From Dipteronia dyeriana (taxonomy: Eukaryota; Streptophyta; Magnoliopsida; Sapindales; Sapindaceae), in the NCBI GenBank assembly GCA_032871835.1, contig CM065298.1:97463891-97527890 (forward strand): a stretch of 64,000 nt of DNA, read 5' to 3'. Of the stretch, positions 34,839-46,860 are shown piece by piece; within the stretch, counting starts at the first letter, position 1, and the number at the start of each line of letters is the position of its first letter. The notes under the pieces were generated by a model. That model saw only the letters and a list, made by a program, of their open reading frames with translations, had not been told where the DNA came from and ran no database searches. Position numbers and translations under genes: made by a program.

Positions 34839-37800
34839 ATGGTTACAACCAGGTTCGAAATCGAGAAGTTCAAAGAAAAAGGTGATTTTGGAATGTAGAG
34901 GAAGAAGATGAAAGCCATCTTGGTTCAACAAAAATGTGCGAAAGCTATTGATGGAGAGGATGACTTATTGTCAGCCGAAGAGAAGTAAGATTTGTTGGAG
35001 ACGGCTTATAGCACCATTGTACTCAACCTTACAGATAACGTACTTTGACAAGTAAATGATGAAGATACTGATGTTAAAGTCCGGACCAAGTTAGAATCTC
35101 TTTACATGACTAAGTCTTTATCTGGAAAGATTTATCTTAGAGAACAACTATTTGGATTTGAAATGGACCAGTCTAAGTCATTAGAAGATAACCTTGATGA
35201 TTTTACTAAGTTAAACATTGAATTTGCTAATTCTGATTCTAATGAAGCTTTGAGTGATGAGAATCAAGCTATCATAGTTTTGAACTCTTTATCCGACTCT
35301 TACAAAGATCTAAAAGCAACAATCAAATATGGAAGAGACTCGTTAACTCCTGAAGATGTACTTGGAGCTTTGAGATCTAGGGAGATGGAAATAAGGTCAA
35401 AAAAGAATACAAGCAATGGAGAGGGACTGAATGTAAGAGGTAGATCCGAGAAGAAGGCCAATAACTACAAAGGTAGAGGTAAGTCTAGGTCCAAGTCAAG
35501 AGCTAGAGGTTGGAAGTGTTTTCAATGCCATAAAGAAGGTCACTTTAGACGTGATTGTCCTAAGAGGAAGAAGAAAGCACAAAAGAATGAAGAGAATGGT
35601 GATGCTGCAGTGGTTTCAGATGGATATGAAAGTGCTGATGTTCAAGCAGTTTCAACAAAAGAATCACATGGTGAATGGATTTTGAATTCAAGCTACACTT
35701 ATCATATGTGTCCTAGAAGAGAGTTGTTTACTACTTATCAACAGGCTAATGGTGGTAAAGTTCTGATGGGTAATAATGAGGCTTGCAGAGTGATTGGAAT
35801 TGGGACTGTTAGATTGAAAATGTTTGATGGGCAAATCAGAACATTGTCAAATGTGAGACATATTCCTGACTTGAAAAGGAACTTAATCTCACTTGGCACT
35901 TCGGATGAAGCTGGTTATAGTTTCAAAGGTTCGGATGGCATATTGAAGATTTCAAAGGGGATTATGACAATTATGAAGGGAGACAAGCACAATGGCTTGT
36001 ATAGTCTTGTTGGAAGCATCATCACAGGTTCTTCAACAGTTGGTGCTCAACTTGAACAAGACAAAGAAAAGTTATGGCACATAAGGCTTGGTCATGTGAG
36101 TGAGAGAGGATTCAAAGAACTGGGAAGTCAAGGGCTGTTATATGGTGATCAAATTGGGAAATTGGATTTTTGTGAACACTGCATAATTGTCAAACAGACT
36201 AGACTAAAGTTTAGCATTGGTGTACACACTTCGAGTGGCACTTTGGATTATGTACACTCTTATGTTTGGGTGCCTGCTAGAGTTAATTCTCATGGTGGAA
36301 ATCGTTACTTCATAACAATCATATATCATTTCTCGAGAAAGGTATGGTTATACCTGATGAAGCACAAGAATGAAGCATTGAAGAAATTCAAAGATTGGAA
36401 AGCACTTGTTGAGAAGCAATCTGAGAGAAAAGTCAAGAAACTCAGGACTGGCAATGGTCTTGAGTATCTCAATGATGAGTTCACTGAATACTACAAAAAA
36501 GAAGGAATACAAATACACAAATCAGTAGTTAAAACCCCACAACAAAATGGCTTAGCAGAAAGGATGAATAAAACTCTTCTAGAGAGAGTTAGGTGTCTAC
36601 TTTCAAATGCAAAACTACCAAATAATTTCTGGGCAGAGGCTGTTACAGCTGCTTGTTATTTGATAAATAAGTGTCCATCCACTGCAATAGAATTCAAAAC
36701 ACCGGAGGAGAAATTGAATGGGAGACCTAGTAAGTATGACAATCTCAGAGTGTTTGGTTGCACAGCTTATGCACACTTAAACACTGGAAAGCTAGAGCCT
36801 AGAACATATAAATGCATATTTCTTAGGTATCCTGAGGGTACAAAGGGATATAGACTTTGGTATAAAGGAGATGGTTTTGCAAAGACAATAATTAGTAGGG
36901 ATGTGACTTTCAAAGAAGATGAGCTTCCAGGTTTATTGCCAACAACACAAACTAAAGATAAAGATGCTCAGGTTGAAGAGAAAATTCAGATTGAGGTGGA
37001 GACATCCTAAGACACTGAACCAAGTTTCTCTGACATTCCTGTAGTAAATGAAGAACAATCTAATGAGCATTTTGAAGAGGAAGATGAAATGCAGGATTAT
37101 CTTTTGGCCAAATATAGAAAGAAAAGACATAGACAGACACCTCAAAGATATGGATATGCAGATGTCACATATGCTTTAAACACTGCAATAGAAGAGCCAG
37201 ATGTTGAACCATTGAACTATCATCAGGCTATGATGAGTGATGATTCAGATAAATGGAAAGAAGCTATGGAGGAAGAGATGAACTCTTTACACTACCATAA
37301 AACCTGTGTGTTAGTGAAGAAACCAGAAAATGAGAAAATAGTGGGATGCAAGTGGATATTCAAGAAGAAGCATGGGTTACCAGGAGAAGAAATCAGGTTT
37401 AAGGCAAGATTGGTTGCCAAGGGGTTTACTCAGAAAGAGGGAATAGACTATAATGAAGTGTTTTCCCCTATGGTCAAACAAACTTCTATTAGGATCTTGT
37501 TATCATTGGTGGCTGGAATTGATGTGAAGCTTGATCAAATGGATGTTAAGACAACTTTTCTACATGGAGAGCTTGAGGAGACAATTTACATATGTCAACC
37601 AGATGGTTTCAAGGTTCAAGGTAAGGAAAATCATGTTTGTTTGCTAAAAAAAATCTCTTTATGGCTTCAAACAATCTCTAAGACAGTGGTATAAGAGATT
37701 TGATACTTTCATCACAAAAAATGGTTTTAAAAGGTTTTCTTATGATAGTTGTCTACATTTTAAGGGCTCTGATTATCTTGAGAGAGTGTACTTACTATTG

Positions 37801-38797
37801 TATGTCGATGACATGTTTCTAGCAAGTAAGAAATCAACGGAGGTGCAAAAGTTGAAGAAAATTCTGAAATCCGAGTTTGATATAAAAGATTTGGGTAAAG
37901 CTATGAGGATATTAGGAATGGATATTCTTAGAAATGAAGCAAGTGGATCTTTATTCTTGTCACAAAGGAATTATCTAGATAAAATAATTAAGAGGTTTGG
38001 CATGGAAGATGCAAAACCAGTAACTGTTCCCTTAGTTGCACATTTCAAATTGTTTTCTCAACTGTGTCCAGTGAAGGAAGAAGAGATGCAAAAGAAGGCT
38101 AAGGTACCATATGCTAGTGCTATCGGCAGTGTCATGTATGCAATGGTGTGCACACGTCCAGATATTGCTCACTCCGTGAGTTTGGTGAGCAGATATATGG
38201 CAAATCCTGGTAGAATTCATTGGGAGGCAGTGAAGTGGTTACTGAGGTATTTGAAAGGGTCTTTAGACATTGGTCTTTTGTACTAAAGATTTGAGGAATC
38301 AGAAATTCTTATCAAGGGATATGTAGATGCTGATTATGCTGGAGATTTTGATAAAAAAAGATCAAGTACTGGTTATGTTTTTACTTTAGGTGGAGGGTGC
38401 ATAAGCTAGAAATCTCAGCTTTAGTCAATTGTAGCCTTATCTACTACTGAATTTGAGTACATTACTGTTACCGAATGTGTGAAAGAGGCACTTTGTGTGA
38501 AAGAGGCACTTTGGGTGAAAGGAATAGTAGCTGAACTTGGAATTCCTATAGAAAGCTTTACAGTTTTTTGTGACAGTCAAAGTGCAATACATCTTTCAAG
38601 AAATCAGGTCCCATGAAAGAACCAAGCATATTGATGTAAGGTTGCATTTTATTAGAGTTATTATCTCTAAAGGTGTGGTAGTGATCAAGAAGGTTCCAAT
38701 AGGTGATAATCCATCAGACATGGCAACTAAAGTAGTATCTGCAACTAAGTTCAAGCATTGCCTGAACTTGGTTCAGGTTACAAACCAGAACCCTTGA
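34839..38797 (+). pseudogene. Tork-like copia gag-pol polyprotein
   Basis: ATG at 34839. Three in-frame stops break the first 90 codons, and a 634-codon stretch then runs 35106-37010. Order: gag with knuckle CFQCHKEGHFRRDC; protease WILNSSYTYHMCP (the D-S-G site is lost); integrase HHCC WHIRLGHVSERGF...CEHC; core with HSYVWV and RTGNGLEY in place of the two catalytic Asp motifs, and NGLAERMN keeping Glu. After a stop at 37008: RT FKARLVAKGFTQKEGIDYNE, a frameshift near 37650, then LLLYVDDMFLAS (YVDD intact); RNase [21 protein letters not shown], and HERTKHIDVRLHFIR after another frameshift. Protease and integrase are inactive. Confidence 0.93.
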
Positions 38798-38878
38798 AGA
38801 AGAAGAAGAAGAAGAAGAATCTGAATTACTGCTGTTTTTTATGGAGTTAAAGTGTTTTCTAGAGTCAAGGTGGAGAAT
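38798..38878 (+). other. GAA run and polypurine tract of the Tork-like element
   Basis: A gaagaagaagaag run follows the end of pol (38797-38819). The polypurine tract aaggtggagaat (38867-38878) directly precedes the 3' LTR. Confidence 0.8.
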
Positions 38879-39424
38879 TGTGGAATTGTGACTCTAAAAT
38901 CACTTGATGATGTGGCATTCAAGAATTGGAAAATTTGAAAACTTTGATCACCTCTTTGCTGCAAATGGAAGTTCTCTGTCATGACAAATCAATTAATTTC
39001 ATAACTGTTATTTAGTGTGTGCTAGACAAATCAAATTGGTGGAACGTGCTTGTGTAAAAGGGAATGTTTCATTGTATATGTGAGAGGGTGTGGAGAGTCA
39101 GTTACTGTGTGAGATTCTAGAGAGAGTGGAGACAAGTTTTTCAGATATAGAGAGAGCTTATAAATGAATTCATTGTTCTATTGAATATCTGCCATTGTGA
39201 GAATCTCGAGTGACTTTATGGTTGCTGATTTTGTAATCTTGTGCCATTGATGGTAATGAAACTCCAGCAGTAGTTCAGCAAGTGGATGTAGATCATCTTT
39301 GATCGAACCACTATAAATCATGTGTCTTATTTTTCTCTTGTCTTTATGTTAACTTCAATACATTTCCTTTGTTTTTCAAATTCTTCTTAGTATCAGTTGT
39401 AGTCAAGCGAACACTTTTATAAGA
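38879..39424 (+). repeat. Tork-like copia 3' LTR
   Basis: Begins tgtggaattgtgactc and ends cttttataaga. It contains a segment (ggaacgtgcttgtgtaaaag onward) missing from the 5' LTR. Confidence 0.92.
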
Positions 39425-39429
39425 ACAAG

Positions 39430-39596
39430 CTTTAACCCTGAGATTAAGAAGATAAAGTCCATGGTAATATATTCCTTCACCAATCGTCTTTTTCGTCTTT
39501 CGATCCCAAAAAATAACAGATGTTGGAGAAAAAATTACATCACAATTTAAAGAATTGATGATTTTTCCAACAGAGCGAAGTTAAGTAGGAAACGAG
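39430..39596 (-). pseudogene. Copia pre-integrase fragment (minus element)
   Basis: Minus reading gives PSFPTNFASVGKIINSLNCD, then VIFSPTSVIFWDRKTKKTIG and EGIYYHGLYLLNLRVKAC. This joins the protease (to the right, beyond the solo LTR) to the integrase (to the left, beyond the Tork-like element). Confidence 0.85.
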
Positions 39597-39601
39597 GGAA
39601 C

Positions 39602-41704
39602 TGAAAATTCTCTAAATACGTGTGTGCCTAATACCTAGAGGGTGGGGGGGTCAAGTCAATTACCAATTTTTCTTGATTAGTCAATATTTAAAATTCACCA
39701 AATAAAACAAACATACAACATCAAGTGTAAAGTGCGGAAATATAAACAACAAAAGATGTATACGTGGAAACCCTCCAAATGGGAAAAACCACAGGTTGTT
39801 AAATGCGCTAAACTCGATCGCAGAAATCCAATATATGAGCAAAGGTTACACCCTCAAGTGATTCTCGTACTCTCACTCTCGACAACCTCAGGCTATGGAC
39901 ACTTCTATTCACCACTCTTGGTTCAGTCTCTAGTGATATCCCCTAATACACTACTCTTGGCATGAACGTCTCCTACTCTACCCCCTAGGGCCTTTTACAG
40001 TGGCACCCGACCAATTGCTTGTCAACCCACCCTTGGTTGTAAGGCTTCTCTTGCTTGTGCAACTTCACGCCGAAGCTACAAGACTTGACTCAATGAAGAG
40101 TTCAACAACCTATGTGAATATGATGAAATATTCAAACAAGCAAATAATGCTAGGCAAAACACTAAATGCTTATCTAAGAATTTAAGGATATCACTAAGTA
40201 CAATTCCTAGATATCAATGTCTAAATGAATGCTCATAAAGACTTAACTAGATATAGTTATGCAACATTATATCCTAGTTGTCAAACAAAGTCATTTCAAC
40301 ATATGTTGTCATTAAGAATGGCATGGTCATTAATGCAATCATCAAAATACAATTAATATGACCTAATTAGCTAGAGGCAAATATGACCTATATTCTAGCT
40401 ATCATAATACAAACCCCAAACATGTCATAACTTCAAAGATAAAAAATAAATATGAAGATTTGCTAACCTAAGCAATAAATGACATGTCTTGGTAAGTTAG
40501 AACAATGAATGAATAATAATGGAGGTTCTACTTACCAATCAATGAAAACCCATGCTTTGAATGATGCTAATGACTCAAGATGAGGATGAGTCGGGGTTTG
40601 GAGAGTCAAACACAAAGCTTGAAGCTTTCTCTCTCTAATGGAGGTTCTCTCACTCTTAAAATGTGTTCTTTGAGCTCTAAAGAGGCAAGCAAGAAGAAGA
40701 GAACATATATATAAAAGCCCTAGAGAACATATTCGTGTTAGGCATGGAAAACGAAATCTCGTCATGACCGTTGTGCATACCGCTGGCCAGGCAAGTGTCT
40801 AGGCAGCTGTCCAGGCAACATGGCACCACTGGAAATTACCGCTGCCTAGGTGACTGGCTAGGCATGTGCACCAAAAGCGGTCTGAACCGCGGTACACGCC
40901 TGACAGCACAACATCTCGAGCTTTGAGCGACTCAAAACATGACCAAACAATATCCAAACCTTTCGTATAGTATACCATTGGAAAGGTATGGAAGTCTAAT
41001 TTCTATTCCAATTACAAAACATGATTTGCATATCTGAAGAAACAGTTATGGTCATTTAAGTGACCAAAGGTCAGAAACGGACAACAACAGAGTTGCCCTA
41101 TTTTTGTGGTCACTTTGGAGATTTCAAAACCAATCCAAACGGTCATGAAATATTACGAATAATATATCGTTGGAAAGGTATGTGTGTCTAGCTTGTACAA
41201 AAAAATTCAAAACTCATTTTGAATCATTGTATAAAAAGATATGATTACAAGCCCATACAAATGTCAGTTTTGAAAAACATTTAAATCATTGAAATACACT
41301 CTTTTGAAACTAGACACCTTACTCCATATAACCAAACCAATAGAAGAATGGGACCTTCTCATATGGTCACTCAACGCCCTAAAACAAGCACACCATCGTG
41401 CAAGCGTGAACACAACACAATACCACACTTAAATCTATAAATGAAGTGCAAGTGTGATTGTGAAGAGATGCACACATATAAACAATATCAACACAAATGC
41501 AAGATCAAAAAAGCATGCATGAGGTGTGTGTGTGCACCTAAACTCTTCAAGAGGCAAAGTCAAGTGAATATACCTTTTGCTTTTGAAGTCATGGAGATAC
41601 TTGGAAGCTTGTCAATGAGGACCTAAGCTACCCATTACACAATCATCCCCAATATGTTATGGTTTGTCATGAAATAAGTCAATCATAAAATCAAGGTCCT
41701 TACA
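39602..41704. mobile_element. Probable solo LTR, 2.1 kb, with GGAAC duplication
   Basis: The span begins TGAAAATTCTC and ends CCTTACA, giving TG...CA ends, and is flanked by ggaac on both sides (39597-39601 and 41705-41709). It interrupts the copia frame between FVVP and PSFPTNF. No gag or pol was found in it, so a solo LTR is the simplest reading. A TATA-like catatatataaaagccct lies near 40708 on the plus strand. Orientation is not certain. The family was not identified. Confidence 0.7.
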
Positions 41705-41709
41705 GGAAC

Positions 41710-42854
41710 AACAAAAGCATCAGAGGAATAACTGTTTTGAAGAAATTTGTTTTTTCCTTTCATAAAATAGGAACAGTGGATCCATTTGCAACATTTACAT
41801 CATGTTTTTCTGTTTGAGTAAGAAAATCATATACACAAGATGGATTATTAGCCATGTGATCAGTAGCACCGGAGTCTATAATACAAAAATTCGATTTAGA
41901 ATATGAAGTGAGATAAGCTCAAAGATTACCTAAGACATGGGTAGACATAGATTGGTCAACATCTGAAGAAGGCATAGACTTACTCAGCTTTTGAAGAATT
42001 TGTCTCAATTGATTCATTGTGATTGGAGATTTTACCAAGGTAGAACGATATTTTTTTAAGTGAGGATGTAAATCCCAGCATTGTTCCTTTATGTGCCCAT
42101 TTTTTCCACAGTGATTACAATGATAACTTCATTTTCTTCCTTTGTTATGATAAGTATTTTTCCCCTTTTCAGCACCAATGTGATTTTTCTTATCAGTTTT
42201 TTTAACTTGCAAGAGCATGCGATTCAGATTTCTCATAAAGAGCCTTTGTCTCAACCTTCATTGTTTTTCGATGAGTTTCTTCCCTTTGAACAACATTACA
42301 AACATTTGAGAATGACAGAAGTTGTGAGCCTATAAGAACATTGTCTGGTTTTAGACCATTTAGAAGTGAGAAAATTTTGTCTTCCTCAACTCTCTGCTGA
42401 ATAATTTTTCATTGGTAGTACGCAAACGACATATATTCAGTTCATCCCACAACCTTTTGATAAATCCGAGATGCTCATTTAATGTTTTGTCCCTTTATTC
42501 AGCAGCCGCAATCTCCTTTTTTAACTCAAAATTCCAAGCAGCATTATTTTGACTACCATAAAATTCGGCCAATGAATCACAGAGAGCCTTAGCAGAGTCG
42601 GAGAAATTAAAAATTTCATCAACATGTGGTTCCATAGAATTAAGAAGCCATGACCTGACAAGTTGATCACTTGACATCCAATCTTCATATTTGGAGTCAG
42701 CTGCATCTGGATAGGTGGATTGTCCATTGAAAAACTTTAGCTTCTTCTTGCTTCCGAGAGATAGCGTCACAGCTCTTGACCAAGCTACATAGTTGTAACC
42801 ATTCAAGAGTATAGAAGAAAGCTTTAAGCTTGGATTTGAATCGGATTCCGCCAT
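41710..42854 (-). pseudogene. Copia gag and protease (minus element)
   Basis: ATG at 42854 begins MAESDSNPSLKLSSILLNGY, then YVAWSRAVTLSLGSKKKLKF and SDQLVRSWLLNSMEPHVDEI (copia gag, 119 open codons). After frameshifts comes a zinc knuckle, CGKNGHIKEQC, near 42085-42117, then FCIIDSGATDHMANNPSCVY, the D-S-G protease site intact, and HDVNVANGSTVPIL. Frameshifts and stops occur between the parts. Confidence 0.87.
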
Positions 42855-42930
42855 GGATAAAACACGAATGACAACAAACCAAAAAGGACTTTAACCTTCA
42901 ATATTTGATCAAAGTAGAGCACATCAAACC

Positions 42931-42943
42931 CGGTCTGATACCA
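42931..42943 (-). other. Primer-binding site of the minus copia element
   Basis: The minus strand reads TGGTATCAGACCG, adjoining the LTR end. It is close to the initiator tRNA-Met site TGGTATCAGAGC and is 77 bases upstream of the gag start. Confidence 0.85.
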
Positions 42944-43244
42944 TGTTGAATAAATAAATTAGGGAAAATAAGAAAGAACACAGAAATTACGTGCTTTGGA
43001 TGCCAGAGTAGCAACCTACTGCATGGGAGAACAAGGAGACTTTTTTATGTTTCATGATAATGAAAGAGTTAGTGATGGCTAGTTATACACAATCAACAAG
43101 CCCAGATGTAGTGAATGGTCAAATTTGATCAGTGATATTGTAAACCCAAAAGACTTCTAGGAACCCTCCATCACTAAATAACATTTACTATGAATCTGAA
43201 AAGTCTCATTGAGAAACTAAATTAATCTCCCTTCTCCACCAACA
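42944..43244 (-). repeat. 5' LTR of the minus copia element
   Basis: On the minus strand it begins TGTTGGTGGAGAAGG and ends TTATTCAACA. It is 301 bp long. The inner end is fixed by the primer site; the outer end is judged from the TGTTGG start. Confidence 0.75.
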
Positions 43245-43360
43245 CTTCCTCACTAATATGAAGAAAAAAAAACGTAGTTCCTCACCAATTGTAATTATGA
43301 AAAAAAAAACATCAAATCACTCCATCAAAATACTATTCATTGTATAGTGATGTTCAAACC

Positions 43361-43416
<56 letters not shown>

Positions 43417-43586
43417 GTGGTTTTTCTATTAGTGCGTACTGATTTAAATTATATCTGTGTGTTGCATTGTATGTTGACTATTGATTATAGAGAAGTTTTG
43501 ACAATTATACACTTTGAGTTATAGTATATAAATCTAATGATTCATATTCAACACACTGATAAAATTATATCAGTGCGTACTTAAAA

Positions 43587-43633
<47 letters not shown>

Positions 43634-44106
43634 CATACGGGGAAGAAACAATTTTTTTTTTGAAAAACAAAGAATTTAGGAATGATATTTTATAATGTTA
43701 AAAGAATTTTTATGAGTCGTGTATACATGAAATAAAAAATATATTTTATTTTATTTTTTATTAAAAACAAAGAATTTAGGGTTTATAATATCAAAAGAAG
43801 TTTATTGGACAATGAAATTATAAGTGGAAGTGAAGTTTTACTCTAATTCAATTGGTAAAAGTGATAATTATGAAATTAGATATTTCTTAAATAATTTTGA
43901 TAAATGATGTAAATGTAATAATGAATAAATTTTGAAAAATGGAGTATTATTGAACCGGTAAGGGTGTGTGAACAACACCACTCTTTCAAATAACTAAATA
44001 ACAATATGGAAGCATAATTTTTCCTTTTATGTTTATCTTTATATAATAACATTTTTATATAATTAATGGACTAGAAACAGAGGAGAAAAATCTCCACGAG
44101 TATTAT
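43245..44106. other. AT-rich region with two long (TA)n runs around a MITE
   Basis: TA runs lie at 43366-43412 and 43589-43630. Between them is a small MITE (43427-43584). The remainder is A/T-rich with no recognised coding. Confidence 0.6.
43427..43584. mobile_element. MITE, family M2 copy 1, inside (TA)n
   Basis: Inverted ends: ttagtgcgtactgatttaaa at the left and, inverted from the right, taagtacgcactgatataat. TA repeats flank both sides. A related copy with the same ends and a TA-rich neighbourhood is at 57912-58066. Confidence 0.65.
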
Positions 44107-44343
44107 GGGGGTGTATTCGATTGAGATTTTAATAGATAATTTTGGGATGTAAGAATTTTATGGATTTACAAGACTATTAGGATTCTTAGGATACTTATGA
44201 TTATATTTTTAGGATTATTATGATTATATGGACTAGATTTTTAGAATTCTGAGACTATTAAGATTATCTAGAATTTTTTTCAAGACTTTTCGACTTTTAT
44301 AAATATGGACTTTTAAGAGTCAATTGTAGTATTCAATTTTCTT
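44107..44343 (-). mobile_element. MITE, family M1 copy 2
   Basis: Starts gggggtgtattcgattgaga then ttttaatagataatttt, and ends ttttaagagtcaattgtagt then attcaattttc. It is the inverse of the copy at 4283-4517, with similar length and matching ends. Non-coding. Confidence 0.65.
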
Positions 44344-44451
44344 TCCACATAAACAAATACCCACACCCAATATGAATGTGTGACTGTGGTTGAACGTCTT
44401 TACCTTATAAATTCAGAACATCCTTACTAGAGAACCACCATATATATATAT

Positions 44452-44884
44452 TGTTAACAAAAAATTTACTCGAGATGAGAAATTCCGATTAACACCCTTA
44501 AGACTATTACAACGTAGGTAGTGGTCGGGGTTGGTACCTTAGGTACCTAACCTGATTGAATAAAGATGGATGTGTAAATGTAAGTGCATTGGAAACAGGA
44601 ATGTAATGACTTTATTATCAACTGTGAGTATAGTATAAAAAGGCTCTTAAGCACTCTTAATCTCTCTAGGATACAGTAGGGTGGCAACCTCGTGCCTGTC
44701 AAATAGTAGGTAATAATGGATGCCATGTTCTGATTACAGAATTTAGACCGAAAACTCTCTTCGTTTATTTGGCCTAGGCCGCTCTCTTTCATGTCCCTCA
44801 TCTTTCTCATTCGCTTTTGGTGTATTTATACATGGTCCAAGTAGTTTAAACCGGTGTATCTCCTCCCATGATTCTCTAAAGCCA

Positions 44885-44915
<31 letters not shown>

Positions 44916-45649
44916 TTATCGGGAGGGATCTCTTATTTTAAAAGTTTGTTGACTTCGAATTAATAACGGATTCGAGAATATCTTTGGTGGAGATAAGTTT
45001 GTTTTCTTTTTAGACTCAATCTCTTGCCTTACACATACGCAGAGTTTTAATGTTCGTTGGAGCATAGATATGATCTTGTGTGTATGGCATGATTCTCCAT
45101 GGAGGTCGTCAAGTCAGGTGTTCATGGTTTCATAGAGTTAGGTAGACTTATGCCTTAGTTCTGGTCCCAGAAGCTTGGCCTGATCTTTCCTGGTCCTCTA
45201 GAGCTTCAGACAACATTCATTGAGGGTAGCATGGTGTTGATCTCGTCCAGACAGGTTCGAATCTTCCTTAACGAATTGGAGCATAGTTATAGCATGAACC
45301 TAATATCTTTAAAGGCTCCATTTTTATGTCTGGAGAGGATAGAAGGCTTCTGAAGAGGTGGGCGAGCTTATGAGGAGGTTATGAGGTAATTTCAATCTCA
45401 AGAAGCCCAGATAACCAAGTGTCGGGCTTTACCCAAATTCCAGTGTTGGCGTAAAGAGCTCGATCTGGTCTTATCGGGCTCCATTCCTGATAGTTCTGAT
45501 GCTCAATAACCTCTCATCGCTTCTGTAAGGGTGGTTTTATGGTTCGCCCTTAGGACCCGGAGTTTAATGACTGGTGAACTCGGGATTTGATTCGGGTTAG
45601 GAGAGTGGAAAATTTCTCTTTGGTCTTTAGCCAAATTTTGCTATTAACA
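44452..45649 (-). repeat. Tat 3' LTR
   Basis: Begins tgttaacaaaaaattt and ends ttgctattaaca. It has a C homopolymer of about 29 bases at 44883-44912 that the other LTR lacks. The polypurine tract lies at 45650-45661 (minus strand AGAGGGGACTTC). Confidence 0.95.
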
Positions 45650-45830
45650 GAAGTCCCCTCTGACTTGAACATCGATGATTGAGTTGAGGTTGGAGTCAGA
45701 TTTCATATTTTAATTGGGAAAATTTTCCTTTCTAGTTATTATTAGTATCTCGGTGAAATCCTAGTATTTAATGCACGAGTGACATGGCTTGTGTATAATG
45801 GTATGTTTTTCAAAATAATCCGGCTACGTT

Positions 45831-46860
45831 ATGGCCATCCCAACTTTTCGAGGCGATCCTACCAAAGATTTCGTCGATGTCACTGCCCTCTTTACTTCTA
45901 TTTATACCCAACCGTTTCTCGCCTACCTCACGCTTTCTTTCAAACTTCAAATTTTCAAAAACCCCTATCTTTCGCTACCTTTGAAAAGCTCCTCACCATT
46001 TTCTTTGTTCGTTAAGCCTTACATTCGATAATGTCAAACTTCGCTGATAGTATTGAGGCTATGGTAGAGGGCACTGGTGCCCCCAACTCGGTTCCTAGGA
46101 AACGGGTGTGAGAAAACTCGAGTAAAGATGACGTTTCCCTGTTCCGCCAGCGTTGCCTCTCTCTTAGGAACGTTTCGATCTGTTCCGGCTTCTCTAATCA
46201 ACTTGACAACCCTCTGAACTTAGTCAATGAAGATTCTGATGGTGAATATAAAGATGTTACTGCTGGGAGGGGTTAGGTTACATCATCGATTCTCCTCTAG
46301 AGAGGCTTCCTCCCTATGATTTCAGGGTTATCTCAGATTCAACTGTTGATCCGAAATCAATCGGCCACCTAAGGTCCAAGTACTGTATTCCTGACAGTGT
46401 CCCCCTCACCGTTCCCCACTGAAATTATGACATCTTCAATCCACCCAAAGGCGTGCTTCAGATCCATGTGGCGGCCCTTGAAAATGGGGTCAGGCTCCCT
46501 CTCAATCCTACCCTTCGACGGGATCTCAACGCCCTACAGCTAGCTCCCCTCCAGCTGACTTCTGGCTTTTAGAGGCATATAATCGACTGTCTCGTGCTGT
46601 GGAGGGAACAATACGAGCAAGGTCACTAGGGGGCCTGGAGCTAAGGAGTTGGCTTACCGTTTTCAAATCGAGAACCTAGCTGGAGTTTCCCGAGATCAGT
46701 TCTATGCCAAAGCAAAGAACAGCTCAATTTCATCATCTTTATCGCTTCAAGGAAGGATCCGGCCTGGAAGAAAGAGTAGGGGGTGAGGTCCACCAGGAAT
46801 GAGGAGTAGCCGGGGCGATCAGGAGGATGTAGAAGCTTGATGTAACCCATTCTTGACTTG
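45831..46860 (+). pseudogene. Tat antisense accessory ORF (putative gypsy-type transposon domain, PF04195-like)
   Basis: It is encoded on the strand opposite to gag-pol, between the 99-bp repeat and the 3' LTR. It starts at MAIPTFRGDPTKDFVDV (45831) or MSNFADSIEAMVEGTGAPNS (46031). The best-kept part, after frameshifts, reads LRSKYCIPDSVPLTVP, then NPPKGVLQIHVAALENGVRL, PLNPTLRRDLNALQLAPLQL, TSGF, a stop in place of Trp, then RHIIDCLVLW. The series Y-x-IP-x-SV, P-x-G, ALE-x-G-RLPL-P, L-x-LAP-QL matches the plant family annotated as putative gypsy-type transposon. Several stops make it a pseudogene. Its function is unknown. Confidence 0.7.

Larger units (their letters stand above)
34257..39424 (+). 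mobile_element. Tork/Tnt1-like Ty1-copia retrotransposon, complete but defective
   Basis: The 5168-bp element has the duplication ACAAG (34252-34256 and 39425-39429). The LTRs are 502 and 546 bp; the first ends aaca and the second aaga, so the right terminus is mutated. The size difference comes from about 40 bases missing in the 5' LTR. Primer site, one gag-pol frame and polypurine tract are in order. It is inserted into the pre-integrase part of the minus-strand copia element. Over the first ~155 bases the LTRs differ at about 13 positions by eye. Confidence 0.93.
32950..43244 (-). mobile_element. Ty1-copia element, 5' part, broken by two insertions
   Basis: Reading right to left: LTR (42944-43244), primer site, gag, zinc knuckle, protease, [solo LTR 39602-41704], pre-integrase, [Tork-like copia 34257-39424], integrase, start of RT. 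The coding order reads continuously once both insertions and one copy of each duplication are removed. The match stops at the start of RT near 32950, so the rest of RT, RNase H and the 3' LTR are missing. Confidence 0.88.
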
